From: Phytophthora colocasiae
Lineage: Eukaryota; Oomycota; Peronosporomycetes; Peronosporales; Peronosporaceae
Assembly (NCBI GenBank): GCA_018806915.1
Contig: JAGKQI010000020.1
Location: forward strand, 310,001-374,000
Direction: 5' to 3'
Length of the DNA: 64,000 nucleotides
Under the pieces are notes generated by a model that did no database searches, was not told the origin of the DNA, and saw only the letters and a list, made by a program, of their open reading frames with translations. Made by a program: the position numbers and the translations under genes. How positions within the stretch are numbered: position 1 is the stretch's first letter; the number at the start of each line of letters is the position of its first letter. Shown here one piece after another: positions 1-10,045 of the stretch.

Positions 1-1684
1 GAGGGGTTAGCTTCCGACGTGCCACGTCGGAAGGTGCTGCGAGGAACTCCAGCAGCCCCTTCGCGTCTGCATCCCTTGCATACGCGTTCTTCACGTCGTC
101 AATCAACGTTGACGACGGCACACTTGTCCTCACGACGCCAACAGCGTTGGCGTCGACCGTCTCTGCATAGTCAGGTCGACGCGATAACGCGTCGGCCACT
201 ACATTGAGTCTTCCGGGTTTGTACTCCACCCGGAAGTTGTACTCCGCGAAGAAGGACAACCATCTCGCCATACGTTGCGAGATGTGCGGCGACTTAATCG
301 CCGTACGCAATGATGCGTGGTCTGTATAGACCACGAACGGTCTACTCCCAAGTAGATACACTCGGAACTCTGCGAGTGCATACTTCATGGCAAGGAGCTC
401 CTTGTCATGTACGGGATAATTACGCTCAGCTGGCTTCAGCTGACGCGATTGATAGTAGACTACACGATCACGCCCTTCGTGATCGTGTTGCATCAATGCA
501 CATCCGATTGCAAAGTCGGATGCATCGCACACTACGTGGAATGGACGATCTTGGTCCGCCACGGCCAAGATCGGCGCTTCAGTCAAGCCCTGCTTGACTG
601 CACCGAATGCCTCCTCGCACTCGGTCGTCCAAATCCACTCAGCTTCTTTCTTAAGAAGCTGTGACAACGGGCGAATCTTGCCCGCATAGTTCTCCACGTA
701 CTTGCACAAGTACGTGGCAAGCCCAAGGAACTGCCTCAGTTCCTTCACATTGGATGGCGTGGGCCATTCATTGATCACTCTGACCTTCTCTGGGTCAGGG
801 CGCACGCCGTCTTTCCCCACGAGACACCCCAGCACGGGATCTCGCTCGCCCCGAAGATACACTTCTTCAGGTTCGCATAGAGCTTATGTTTCCTCATAAG
901 CTCTAGCAGCTTCCGGAGATGCACCTTGTGCATCTCAATGTCCGTCTTCCCGTACACAGCCCGGCTGTGGACGAACACGTCGTCGAAGTAACTCGGTGCG
1001 AAGTCGCGCACCGAGCGCAATAGATGCGTCACGCATCTATTGAACGTTGCAGGGGCATTCTTAAGCCCCTGTGGCATTACGAGCCACTCCCAAAGCATAC
1101 CGCTTGGAGTGCTTACCGCTGTGAGAGGGATGTCCCTCTCACGCATGAGGATCTGATAGAATCCATCACGCAGATCTAGAGCACTGAAGATAGTGCTCAA
1201 GGCCATCGAATCGATGATAACATCTTTTCGCGGTATCGGCGTCTGCGCCGGTATCGTCGCATCGTTCAACTTGTTGTACGCATGAACGATGCGCCAGCCG
1301 CCCTGTGGTTTCTTAACACAGAACGTTGGGGCACTGTGCGGGGACTTTGATTCCCGCACTTGACCTGCGACGACTTTCAAAGAAGTCGTCGATCGCTTGA
1401 ACTTGTTCACGCGGCAGTGGCCACTGCCGTGTAACACAGTACTTCGTGCCCGGCACGAGATCAATCTCGTGCTGTACGCCCTTGTCCTTCGGAAGCTCCG
1501 AAGGAATCTCGTCCGGGAGTACATCCTTGTACTCCCGCAGAATCTCGTAATAGGGACTCGACTTCAACGAGTCCCAACTCTGCTCCTCGAAGCGTTGCTT
1601 CTTGGTCTTCGCACTGAGGGGGTCATCGCCCTCAGTGATGCCATCGACGACGAGCTGCTTCAGCTCCTCGGCTTCGCGATCCAC
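1..1684 (-). pseudogene. Gypsy reverse transcriptase and RNase H, frameshifted, partial
   Basis: The minus strand carries the Gypsy RT palm. The start of RT (with HEIDLVPG) is in one frame at 1684-1313. The rest is in another frame at about 1385-775 and contains FSALDLRDGFYQI, LVMPQGLKNAPATF and the catalytic box YFDDVFVHS. The frame changes near 1375 and again near 830, so RT is broken at least twice. Below about 570 the RNase H domain is readable, including a DASDFAIG-type start and a TDHASLR-type segment near 330. The coding continues to the window edge. This is retrotransposon pol; no host function is implied. Confidence 0.88.
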
Positions 1685-1711
1685 TCTCTCGATATCCGAG
1701 AGAATGCAAAT

Positions 1712-2869
1712 TTATTCGATGCGTCCATCGTACAAGTTCCGCGCGAAGCACTTCCAACTCATCGTTGGAAGTGCGGTCAACGCCGACGCACACGTCGGCG
1801 GATTCTCCAACCGCATCCTCTGGTACTGTAACCCAGTACCAGTACGTGTCAAGACGTTCAACGTCTCGACACTCGGTGTCTGCCCTGCAGATACACCCTC
1901 CTCAGTCACGGACTGAGACTCACACAGCTCACTGAGCTGGTGCCGCGCGCTCTGATACTGTAACGCAGTATCAGTTCGTGTCAAGACGTTCAACGCCTTG
2001 ACACTCGGTGTCTGCACCGCAGACACACCCTCCACAGTTACGGACTGGGACTCGCAAAGCTCCCTGAGCTTGCGCCGCGAAGGTCTGCCATGGAGCTCAG
2101 CTCCAGGCGCTCCACGTCCAAGGCATCCCACCTTGGACAGGACTTTATCGCCATCGTCAGCGGATTCCTTCCGCTGACTCGCACATTCAAGCACGGCTTG
2201 TGTGCCGCTCATCGCGTGCAGCACCGCTGCACGTGAGCACGCAGGTTTTTCTGGTGCTGGGCGTTTGCAACCGCCAGCGCCTCCTGCCGCGCAGTCGGTT
2301 CCCTGAACCGCTGCGCCTCCATCCGCTCCTACATGGAGCAACTTCACCCGCTACTACGGATGAAGCAACCGCATCGTCGACTCCCGGAGTCGACGTGCTC
2401 TCGCTAGCTTCCTGCGCTAGCGAGTGTTCGCTTGTACACGTATCGTCAGCTCCCAGAGCTGACGCACGATCGCTAGTTCCCGGAACTAGCAGCGAATGTT
2501 CGCCTGTACACGCATCATCAGCTCCCGGAGCTGATGCACGATCGCTAGTTCCCAGAACTAGCAGCGACGCGCCAGTGGCGTCAGCTCCCAGAGCTGACGC
2601 ACGCCTTTCGGTTCCCCGAATTTAATTTATTTCGTCAACTCCCGGAGTTGACGCGACGTCGTCGGTGCGACCCTTGGGGGCTTGAAGTACCTCCAAGGAT
2701 ACCGGTAATACCGGTATTTTACCTTCTCTCAGGTGAATCGCATTTACCTGACCATCACTCATGTGACAAACATCATTCAGATGTTTACGCGTCAGGTGAT
2801 TCACATTCACCTGACCATCACTCATGTGACAAACATCATTCATATGTTTACGCGTCAGGTGATTCACAT
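1712..2869 (-). other. Gypsy pol linker between protease and RT, rich in hairpins
   Basis: This stretch joins the protease and RT parts of the element. Open frames exist on the minus strand (2347-1712 and 2873-2622), but I recognise no domain. The DNA is a chain of near-identical short modules with perfect hairpins, for example GTCGACTCCCGGAGTCGAC near 2378 and related copies near 2455, 2480, 2520, 2590 and 2635. It is probably a low-complexity spacer of the polyprotein that expanded by duplication. Confidence 0.55.
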
Positions 2870-2889
2870 TCAACCATCACTCATGTGAC
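2730..2889. repeat. 63-bp tandem repeat, about 2.5 copies, inside Gypsy pol
   Basis: Units begin at 2730, 2793 and 2856 with the string CAGGTGA. The first two are full length and the third is cut short at 2889. The third unit lacks four bases present in the second (the first unit already has them), around 2873. This is where the protease frame coming from 3778 ends and the repeat-encoded frame (2873-2622) begins, so the four-base loss explains the frameshift. Confidence 0.8.
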
Positions 2890-3778
2890 CGCGACCCTTC
2901 GGCTCAGATTTCTGAGTCGACACACATTTTCTCCCAACGACTCCCTGAGTCGCTGGCGGTCGCCGGCGGCGATCGGAGGCAGCGGCGGACGCTGCTGCCT
3001 CAACTGGGGGATCACATGCACCGGCCGGTGCATGTGCAGCACTGACAGGGCCATCGCTCTCTGTCGCGCGTGTGTTGTTGAAGCGTACGAGCGTACGCTT
3101 CTCCCAGTTGATCACCGGGTCATGCCGTGCAAGCCACGGCATGCCTAATACCAAGTCGAACTTATCGTCTAGATCCAAGACGATAAGGTCTTCTACAAAC
3201 GTCCTTCGTTTGTAAGAGAAGCGCACACGGACCACGCGCTTCTCACTCCTTACGGTGGCACCTGTTGCCAACCGCACCTCCAACACGCCGCGAGGCGTGT
3301 CGGTCTCTTCGAAGTCAAGCCTTCGAAGACTTCCCTGTCGAACAAAGTTGTTCGACGCGCCCGAGTCCACTAGGGCACGAAGAGAGTTCACTCTCTTCGA
3401 CATCACGTTCAGGATGACAAGGCCTGGCTTGTCATCTTGCATCTCGCAGCGAGAAATCTTCTCGCTGGGGGCAGCAGCCTTCAACGTCGCGTGTCCGAGT
3501 TCGACACGCGAGACTGCATCACCAGTAGGACGCCCCGCGCCTACTGGTCCTGGCGTTTTTTGAACGCCCGCCCGCTGTGCACTCATGTGCATAGTGACCG
3601 ATGTTGCTACACTTGTAACATCGAACCTTGACGTTCTTACGCTGCTGTTGACCAGCAGTCGTAGCACTCGAGAGGTCCATAGGTTCCGGACCTCCCGTCT
3701 TCGCAACAGGACGCGCCGGCTTCGGCGCGTTCGCATGGAGTTTATCTTGACGTCGGCTAAACTCCTCTTGCATCGCAA
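2870..3778 (-). CDS. Gypsy retropepsin-like protease region of pol
   Basis: The 302-residue open frame holds an aspartic protease. The catalytic motif DSGASNNF lies near residue 138. It is followed by a flap-like segment and DDKFDLVLGMPWL, the usual second conserved block of Gypsy proteases (hydrophobic-LG-M-W). The first residues overlap the 3' part of gag in another frame, so a frameshift or a lesion joins gag to pol. The frame ends at 2870 inside the 63-bp repeat because of the local four-base deletion. The true N-terminus is unknown because the protein is released from a polyprotein. Confidence 0.85.
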   Translation of the reverse strand: MRCKRSLADVKINSMRTRRSRRVLLRRREVRNLWTSRVLRLLVNSSVRTSRFDVTSVATSVTMHMSAQRAGVQKTPGPVGAGRPTGDAVSRVELGHATLKAAAPSEKISRCEMQDDKPGLVILNVMSKRVNSLRALVDSGASNNFVRQGSLRRLDFEETDTPRGVLEVRLATGATVRSEKRVVRVRFSYKRRTFVEDLIVLDLDDKFDLVLGMPWLARHDPVINWEKRTLVRFNNTRATESDGPVSAAHAPAGACDPPVEAAASAAASDRRRRPPATQGVVGRKCVSTQKSEPKGRGHMSDG

Positions 3779-4505
3779 GGCTGATCGCCTCCTCGAGAGT
3801 ATTCGGATACTCTCGGAAGAGATATGTTTTGACGGGACCGTCTCTTAGTCCCTTCATGAACGTGACGACCTTGGTCGCCTCGTCGATCGGGTTGGCCACT
3901 ATGTTCGATACCAAGTATCGAGCACGCTTGGCAAAGGTGTGAACATCATCCTTGCCCTGCTGCAGATCGAGAAACTCCGCTCTCGATCTGAACTCGTTCT
4001 TCGGAGGCTTAAACGCAAGCTTGAGTTCCTCCTTGAACTCCTCGTACGTGCTGAAGCACGTAGGATCCGAGAGTCGGCGCCCATAGGCCCAACTCCTCGC
4101 ACGTCCGCCAAGACATGACATGGCGAACGCGACCTTCGACATCGGATCGACGATACGTCGAGCCGCAACGGCTGTGTCAAGTTCGACAAGCCAACGAAGG
4201 AGGGTCTCGTCCTCCTTCCCCGTGTAGGTACTCACGTGGAGTTTCAACGACTCCACCGAGGCAGCAACATCTCGTTGCTCCTTCACAATGTACCCCGGAG
4301 CAACACCATGTTGCTCTGTTGGCGATAGCGTACGAAGCATCGTCGCTACCGCCGCCTCTCCAATGACTTGTGAAAGTCTTTGGAGAGCTTCCCACTCTGG
4401 GTCCGACAGGTGGGCACAGTCCGTGCGCGTCACGGACATGTGTGGGGTCCCAGTGGATCCCTGATCCATTGGGGAGTTCTCGACCCCGCGGTCGTATGCC
4501 TCCAT
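3519..4505 (-). CDS. Gypsy gag (capsid/nucleocapsid)
   Basis: This 328-residue open frame is the first in the element and starts 49 bases inside the LTR. The middle contains a retrotransposon-gag capsid region (LRWLVELDTAV, then ARSWAYGRRL and LQQGKDDVHTFAKRARYLV). The end carries a CCHC zinc knuckle, CYKCSNIGHYAHEC, near residue 300, expected to bind RNA. The frame appears intact. The stop overlaps the protease frame. Confidence 0.88.
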   Translation of the reverse strand: MEAYDRGVENSPMDQGSTGTPHMSVTRTDCAHLSDPEWEALQRLSQVIGEAAVATMLRTLSPTEQHGVAPGYIVKEQRDVAASVESLKLHVSTYTGKEDETLLRWLVELDTAVAARRIVDPMSKVAFAMSCLGGRARSWAYGRRLSDPTCFSTYEEFKEELKLAFKPPKNEFRSRAEFLDLQQGKDDVHTFAKRARYLVSNIVANPIDEATKVVTFMKGLRDGPVKTYLFREYPNTLEEAISLAMQEEFSRRQDKLHANAPKPARPVAKTGGPEPMDLSSATTAGQQQRKNVKVRCYKCSNIGHYAHECTAGGRSKNARTSRRGASYW

Positions 4506-4554
4506 ACGAACGAACTGCAGTCGGTCGTGGGACGGACTACAAAGTGCTACCAGG

Positions 4555-5016
4555 TGTAATGGGTCTACCTAGACCTATTAGGTGGCGTAGACGTGCGCTT
4601 ACGTGTATGAGGAAGCGTGCAATTAGAATAGACTTAATTTAAGTATACTTATTTAAATAAGTATAATTAAATCAAATATATAACTAATTTAAACTGCAAA
4701 ATACCGTAAAATGAGAACTGTTATTGAATTTGGCATAAGCCAATTATGGACCTCCTAAAACTGTTTGTTATCTATTTCTAAAGGGTCTGCCAACGTGTGG
4801 TTGGCAAAAACTCTGCTCAGTGATTGGTAGAAATCCGTTACTTTCTACCAATAATATGCACAAATGCACACGAACCACCCAATAATGTGGTTCGCCCATG
4901 TATCCATTGGTGTGTACAGCACACCAAGGTCTGAGGCCCATTTCCAACCTCTAACAGTTATCCTAACTGTTAGAGTTACAAGTGGTACAACCACTTGTAT
5001 GTGTAACCCCGTTACA
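4555..5016 (-). repeat. Gypsy 5' LTR (462 bp)
   Basis: The segment begins TGTAATGGG and ends CCCGTTACA on the plus strand. These are near-perfect inverted ends with the usual TG..CA termini. It lies directly upstream of gag on the minus strand. Immediately inside, the minus strand reads CCTGGTAGCAC, and the TGG is a plausible start of a primer-binding site. A related fragment at 31880-32145 ends with the same TTACA, which supports the boundary. The LTR contains long hairpins at 4949-4975 (12-bp arms) and 4978-4998 (9-bp arms). The target-site duplication cannot be checked because the other end is outside. Confidence 0.82.
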
Positions 5017-5842
5017 TTTTGCCAGAGAGGAACGAAACTGTGACTCTACTGTAACGTTTGCTTCGAGAGGGTCGTCCTGGCAACTCTGGGCAGGGAATGG
5101 GCTCCTCTGGGGGCTGGCTAGGCCTCATCAGTATGGCCGTCTTAGGATGCCCATCCCTCCGTGCAGTGGTGGATATCTCACCCAATGCACGGCTCCGGTT
5201 TCCCTCTCTAACGCGCACAGTAAGTCTTGGTTGCCCCAGAAGGTACCAGTTCTCCCAACAGGCGGAACTCCCGAAGCCGTAAAGACTTTATTAATACTTT
5301 AATATGCTATATTGCTACACCTACCTACCTTCTCTGCGGCGCTCGCTTCCTCCTCGCTGCTCTAGAGCCCGCGCCGTTCGCGCTTCTAGTGTCGTCGCCG
5401 ACGCCGATTTTGAAATGGCGAAATGTGAATTCGAAGCAATTCGATTAGGTTCGAAAAATCCGATTAAGTTCGAGAACGTTCCAGATAAGTCCGAATAATT
5501 TTGTGGACAGTGCTACTTTTGTAATTTCTGGAAAGAAGTTTCCAGTCAATAGGGTAGGTGCAGCTGCTTTGATAGGAGAAAAGTGTATAGAAATGTATCG
5601 AGACACGCACCAAAAAAGATGCCAACCGGGAGGCTCAGGCCGGTGGAGAGGGGCGTGACCGACGGACACGTTACGATCTTACTGAGAGGTAGATCTGCGA
5701 TAGCGATAGTTAGTGTAAAAACTTGTAAAATCACTAACAGGCGACTAGCAGCCTGCTAGTAGCAGGTGGCCTGAAGATTCCTGCGTGGTCGTCAGAGAAT
5801 CTCTAGAGGGTACGTCTTCAAACCATATGTGACTACTGTACT
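5017..5842. other. Gene-free stretch with a Copia LTR relic
   Basis: I see no supportable gene here. The 31 bases at 5693-5723 match 9488-9518 inside the Copia 3' LTR at 30 of 31 positions and in the same orientation, so a piece of a related 5' LTR probably survives. The remaining sequence is unassigned. Confidence 0.5.
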
Positions 5843-8046
5843 TTACAGACGTCCCCTTTTGCAGCGGGAATACGACTCGCGTGCACGCCGCGTAATCTGT
5901 CGATGTCTGCCTGAACGACGAGGGATTGCTTCTGGTAAATGATGTGTTGGATCAGGCATGTCATCATCGTTAATCACTTGATCACCTGGTACAGGCGCTG
6001 CATGGTTAGCTACAACTTCATTGGGATCCACGGGTGCCTCCGGTAATGGATCTAGCCGAACAATGATCGCCATATTGAGGGCTTGATGTTGCTCCAGTGT
6101 CTCTGGGCCATACACGAGAGCACCTTCCGGAACCGGATTTGCAACAGGTGGAAACGGTACATCTATATGCGCAAATCTATCTCCTCGAATGCGCCCCGCA
6201 CCAGGTGTGACAAACCTTGGATTAGGATCCGGCATGCCAGGGCATCGTAGTTCAGCAAACTGAGTAGCCTTAATAGTGTGAAAGCACACACCCGCCTTCT
6301 TCCAAATCAAACACGGGCAACTACGCATCACGGCATCCACGATCCACCCACCAGGTGGCATGTCCGTCCATATTATCCGGGTGTAATTGGCGGATCTGTA
6401 TGAGTCTGCAGCACCGGAATTTGCCCAAATCTTTCACCTTCTATGTCCAGACGGCTGCCGCCGGGGCCCGGAAAGACCCGCACAATGACTGTATCGGGTG
6501 TACGATGCACAAGCGAAGCATCTAAAGCCTTGTTTTTGTCTGCCCGTAAGTAAGCAGCTTTCATTCGCTTGGAAACGGATGGTTCCGTTGCAAATGTGCT
6601 CATAGAGGACTCGTACGCGATGCAAGACAAGTCTAAGCGGCTAACCAGGTTGGCAGGAGTAGCACGTTTTGAATTATTAACTAGTTTGAGCTTGAAGTGA
6701 TACGTTTCCAAGGGGTTATTCGTTGTAGTATAACCGGAATTTGTATGAAAGGCTTGCCAACGCCAAAACCGAGCACTTAATAGCCACGTTTGGATAATAT
6801 GGTTCGAGAAAATCCGGAATCGGGCGCAAATCGCCCCTGCACCTCTCCAGGATGCTATCACATAATCCCTCTTGCGCAAATACTGCTGCTCATCAATAGT
6901 GAAGTGCAAATCGTAAAGGTTCCGAAAAATCAACTGCCGAGACACACTATCCAACTTGGCATCATGCACATGTTTGTGTACATTTTGCATGACATGAAAC
7001 CAGCACATTAGTATGGTGCTGCGTGGAAGTTCAGCGACACATGCATTGTTTTGTATTGGGCATGGTCAGCGTCCATCATCACAAAGTCAGGACTAAATGG
7101 TAGTCTATATTCACGATAGACCACACGTTTAATAAAATCAAGGCACCATGTGATGTCATCTTCACGACGTTGAGAGAGACAGCAGTACATAGTCGGTAGA
7201 AATCCACCACTTTGATCAGATATTCCCAAAACAAATACAGGATACTTTTGCTTGACAACACTGTGTGTACTGTCTAAACGCAGCATTGTGGTGAGATTTG
7301 GATCCGATTGTACGTCCACGTAACGCTGCATTAACTGCTTGCTAGTCAAGCCTATTCGAAACGGGTTAGCAGACACACCCGTCCCTAGCGCAGGCTCCAG
7401 AACACCATTTTCACGACGACAATCACAAAGTATAATCAAGAAGGCTGGATCTCGATCTTCAATTCCCAAATCGTACATGTTTCTCTTGCAAATCTCAACC
7501 ACTAGTGACATGCCATCCGGTTTGTGTTTACTACGTCATGCTTTAACATATTTCTGTACCTTGGAAAGAACTGGGGGTGGACCATGAATGCGGCTTTCTC
7601 TAACCTCTCGACAAAGAAAGGGTGCTACCATTGACGGTGTGTCACTTAATTTGCCATTTAGATAGTTCTTCATTTCGCTCGTCAGCTTTGTATCCACAGG
7701 CGATGCAGGAGCATTTAGATCCATAGTGTGTTTACCTTGACTAAATAGAACAGATAACTCTGCCAGTTGACACGAAACAGTCTTATAACGTGCTAAACAG
7801 GTCACCAGAGTCTTTGCAGCGCTGAGACGCACATTTAGTCAATTCACACCGCATCTCGTGCCAAGATTGCGCCAATTCATCTTCATCGCGGTCAACATGG
7901 TTCAAAGTACAACGTGTAAGGCTGTTTTTGTGTGTAGTGAAGCGAGGTAGTTGAGATTTGCATTCTTCAATGGATCCTTCGTCACCAGTTCTCCACAATT
8001 CATCCCACGGAGGGCGTCCGCGGCGACCTCCTTCGTTCTCGTTCAT
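5843..8046 (-). pseudogene. MULE-type (Mutator-like) DDE transposase, broken
   Basis: The minus strand encodes a Mutator-like transposase in pieces. An N-terminal segment (8046-7783) has a C...C-x-x-x-H pattern. A second segment (7832-7536) is separated from the catalytic part by an in-frame TGA near 7536. The catalytic core (7511-7008) has LDSTHSVVKQKYPVFVLGI and DFVMMDADHAQ. The next part (7008-6373) has MCWFHVMQNVHKH and TTNNPLETYH. The last part (6361-5843) has a SWIM-type zinc motif, CPCLIWKKAGVCFH. Frame changes near 7790, 7010 and 6370 join these pieces. No terminal inverted repeats were found in the flanks (5500-5842, 8047-8277). Confidence 0.85.
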
Positions 8047-8284
8047 CCTAGTGGCTTTACGTTTATTTGAAAGTTGCTATTGCATTGGTTTCATATCTGT
8101 TTGCGATGGTACTAAATTCCAAACAGTCAGTGGTAAATTCCAGTTTTAGTATGAGTGCACTTTTCTGTTTTGTGAGTAATCCTGTCTGTAGCAAAAGTTA
8201 TTTTCCCCAACGGTTTGGTGTCAATATCAGGAATTTAGATAAATCAATCCGCCCTCGAAGCAGGCAACCCGTTGGAACAAATTA

Positions 8285-9361
8285 TTGCACAAGAAGTTAG
8301 TTCGGATCGGGTTCCAGCAAAGCCTTACAGACATGTGTGTGTATTACCGGTGGCGCGACGGAATTCTACTGGTGGTTGGAGTCTACGTGGACGACCTGCT
8401 TGTCACCGGCACAGATCAGGATGCGGTGGACGGCTTCTTCGGGGAACTTGAGGAGTTCTCTGTGAAGGACCTGGGACAAGCAAGCAAGTTCTTGGGAATG
8501 CGAGTTGCGTACGACGACGCGGACGACTACGACCTGGACCAGGAAGTGACGATCCTGGGGATGCTGAGGGACTACGGCATGGAATTCGCGCACGGAGTGC
8601 GTACGCACATTGGGCCGGAATCGAACGAGGTTCAAGGACCTGATAGTGCAAAGTTGCCTTTAGACAGTGGCGGTGAGACCGTAACAGTGAAGAAGTTTCA
8701 GTCGCTGGTAGGGAGCCTGATGTGGGTGGCGCGCTGTTCGCGTCCTGACATCGCGTTCGCAGTGCATGAGGCATCGAGGCGCACGCACGAGCCTACCGTG
8801 GAGGACTGGAAACTTGCCAAGAGGGTACTGCGGTCCCTAGGGGGAAGAAGGGAGCTACGGCTCCAAATGAACGGAAACAGAGAGCAGGAGGAGCTGCTTG
8901 AGGTGGTCGCGTACAGCGACGCCGACTACGCAGCCGACAAAGAAGACAGGAAATCTGTCACGGGCGGCCTGGTGACTGTGGATGGGATGCCTGTGAGTTG
9001 GATGTGTCGGAAGCAAGGGGGCGTCTCTCTATCCACCATGGAGGCGGAATATACAGCGGCGTCGGTAATGGCGACGGAGCTTCTGGGTGTGCGTGAGCTT
9101 CTAGGCGAGTTGAGAGTGAAGCACGAGGTCCCGCTGGCTCTGCGCGTGGATAATCAAGCTGCGCTCAAGCAGTTAGAAGGAGAGAGCGCCATCTCGAAGG
9201 TGAAACACATTGACGTGCGGATCAAGTTCGTCGGCGACTACGCGAGACGCGGAGTGTTGAAGCCTGAGTACTGCGCAGGCGAGCGCATGCCGGATTTGAT
9301 GACCAAAGCGGTCGAGGCTGCGAGGATGAAGGCCTTGCGAAGCATGGTGGGGCTGCACTGA
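8285..9361 (+). CDS. Copia pol C-terminal part: RT fragment and RNase H
   Basis: This uninterrupted 358-residue frame starts inside RT. The catalytic box VVGVYVDDLLVTGT is at about residue 32, followed by FLGMRV and SLVGSLMWVARCSRPDIAFAV. The RNase H part shows YSDADYAADKEDRKS, LSTMEAEYTAAS and KVKHIDVRIKFV. The stop at 9359-9361 lies 64 bases before the LTR. The first methionine is internal to the ancestral protein. The clean reading frame suggests a relatively young copy that was truncated, not slowly eroded. Confidence 0.88.
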   Translation: MHKKLVRIGFQQSLTDMCVYYRWRDGILLVVGVYVDDLLVTGTDQDAVDGFFGELEEFSVKDLGQASKFLGMRVAYDDADDYDLDQEVTILGMLRDYGMEFAHGVRTHIGPESNEVQGPDSAKLPLDSGGETVTVKKFQSLVGSLMWVARCSRPDIAFAVHEASRRTHEPTVEDWKLAKRVLRSLGGRRELRLQMNGNREQEELLEVVAYSDADYAADKEDRKSVTGGLVTVDGMPVSWMCRKQGGVSLSTMEAEYTAASVMATELLGVRELLGELRVKHEVPLALRVDNQAALKQLEGESAISKVKHIDVRIKFVGDYARRGVLKPEYCAGERMPDLMTKAVEAARMKALRSMVGLH

Positions 9362-9425
9362 AGTTACAGCTTAAGTTCGAGAGGACGGAGATCTTCCGCT
9401 GTTCGGCGCTGCCGATGAGGAGGAG

Positions 9426-9601
9426 TGTTGAAAGGCGGTCTCCGATCAGAGATCGGTAGCACCGGCCAGCTGCCACCAGTGGTATAAATCTGCGATAGCG
9501 GTAGTTAGTGTAAAAACTCCTCTGCTGAATCTCACTTTATCTTTTACGTTTTACCTACCAGAGTGCGCAAAGAACAGCGCCAGGAAGGTGAGGTTCCAAC
9601 A
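9426..9601 (+). repeat. Copia 3' LTR (about 176 bp)
   Basis: The segment starts TGTTG directly after a purine-rich tract and ends CAACA, giving matched inverted termini. It contains a shared 31-base stretch that recurs at 5693-5723. Its short length fits Copia LTRs. Confidence 0.75.
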
Positions 9602-9799
9602 ATACCCCCACCAACGACGTCCGCGTAGCTCTTCCTCGCTCTGCATTGCACTCGCTCGCCATTCCGCCGATCGGTAGCCGGGTAGCGATGCTGTAGGTCC
9701 GGCCTAAATACGTCTCGCCTGTACTTCCGCTCTTAATCCGCTAGCAGCGCTAGTAGTAACGGCGTCGTCCGTTTCGTCTCCTATATATGATATCAGCAG

Positions 9800-9965
9800 G
9801 TGAAAACGTTCGAGTGATACCGGGTGAATTTCGCTCCGCTTGAACCCGATCGGATCCAGCGCTGACACTTGGCACACACACATGCAAGACCGCTTCGATC
9901 AGCTCAAGGAAACCATTTAACGCGAGGCTGCCCGCCTACGACATGCATGACCAGGGTAGAAAACG
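9800..9965 (+). repeat. Dispersed repeat, left copy
   Basis: The sequence from TTCGAGTGATACC through GACACTTGGC and GCAAGACCGCTTC, ending near GACATGCATG, is a diverged direct copy of about 33643-33770. The two copies lie outside opposite ends of the tandem array. The type is unknown. A pol III box-B-like string (GTTCGAGT) is present, so a SINE is possible but not shown. The stretch 9602-9799 before it holds no recognised feature. Confidence 0.5.
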
Positions 9966-10045
9966 CTGCGTGCGTGATATGGATGAATCATCAACTAGCA
10001 GTCACCGCCCGATCTGCGGGACAGGGTTTTTTGGCACCCGCTTGT

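Larger units (their letters stand above)
1..5016 (-). mobile_element. Degenerate Ty3/Gypsy LTR retrotransposon, 5' LTR through RNase H
   Basis: Reading the minus strand from 5016 downward gives LTR, gag with a zinc knuckle, retropepsin, reverse transcriptase and RNase H, the Ty3/Gypsy order. Integrase and the 3' LTR would lie beyond position 1. Several frameshifts separate the parts, so this copy is probably not autonomous. A second, truncated LTR of the same family lies at 31880-32145. The whole element, LTR included, is filled with short perfect inverted repeats (see findings). The family assignment rests on visible motifs; the lineage within Gypsy is not determined. Confidence 0.9.
8278..9601 (+). 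mobile_element. 5'-truncated Copia LTR retrotransposon
   Basis: Only the 3' third of a Ty1/Copia element remains: the end of RT, RNase H, a purine-rich tract (GATGAGGAGGAG at 9414-9425) and the 3' LTR. Gag, protease, integrase and the first half of RT are missing. The break at about 8278 abuts the sequence upstream of the MULE relic. A 5' LTR relic lies at about 5693, so the MULE and a deletion may together have replaced the missing part. Confidence 0.85.

Noticed and set aside
1..5016. CRISPR-like array in the hairpin-rich DNA
   Set aside because: The palindromes differ in sequence from one another and lie within coding motifs; there are no identical spaced repeats.
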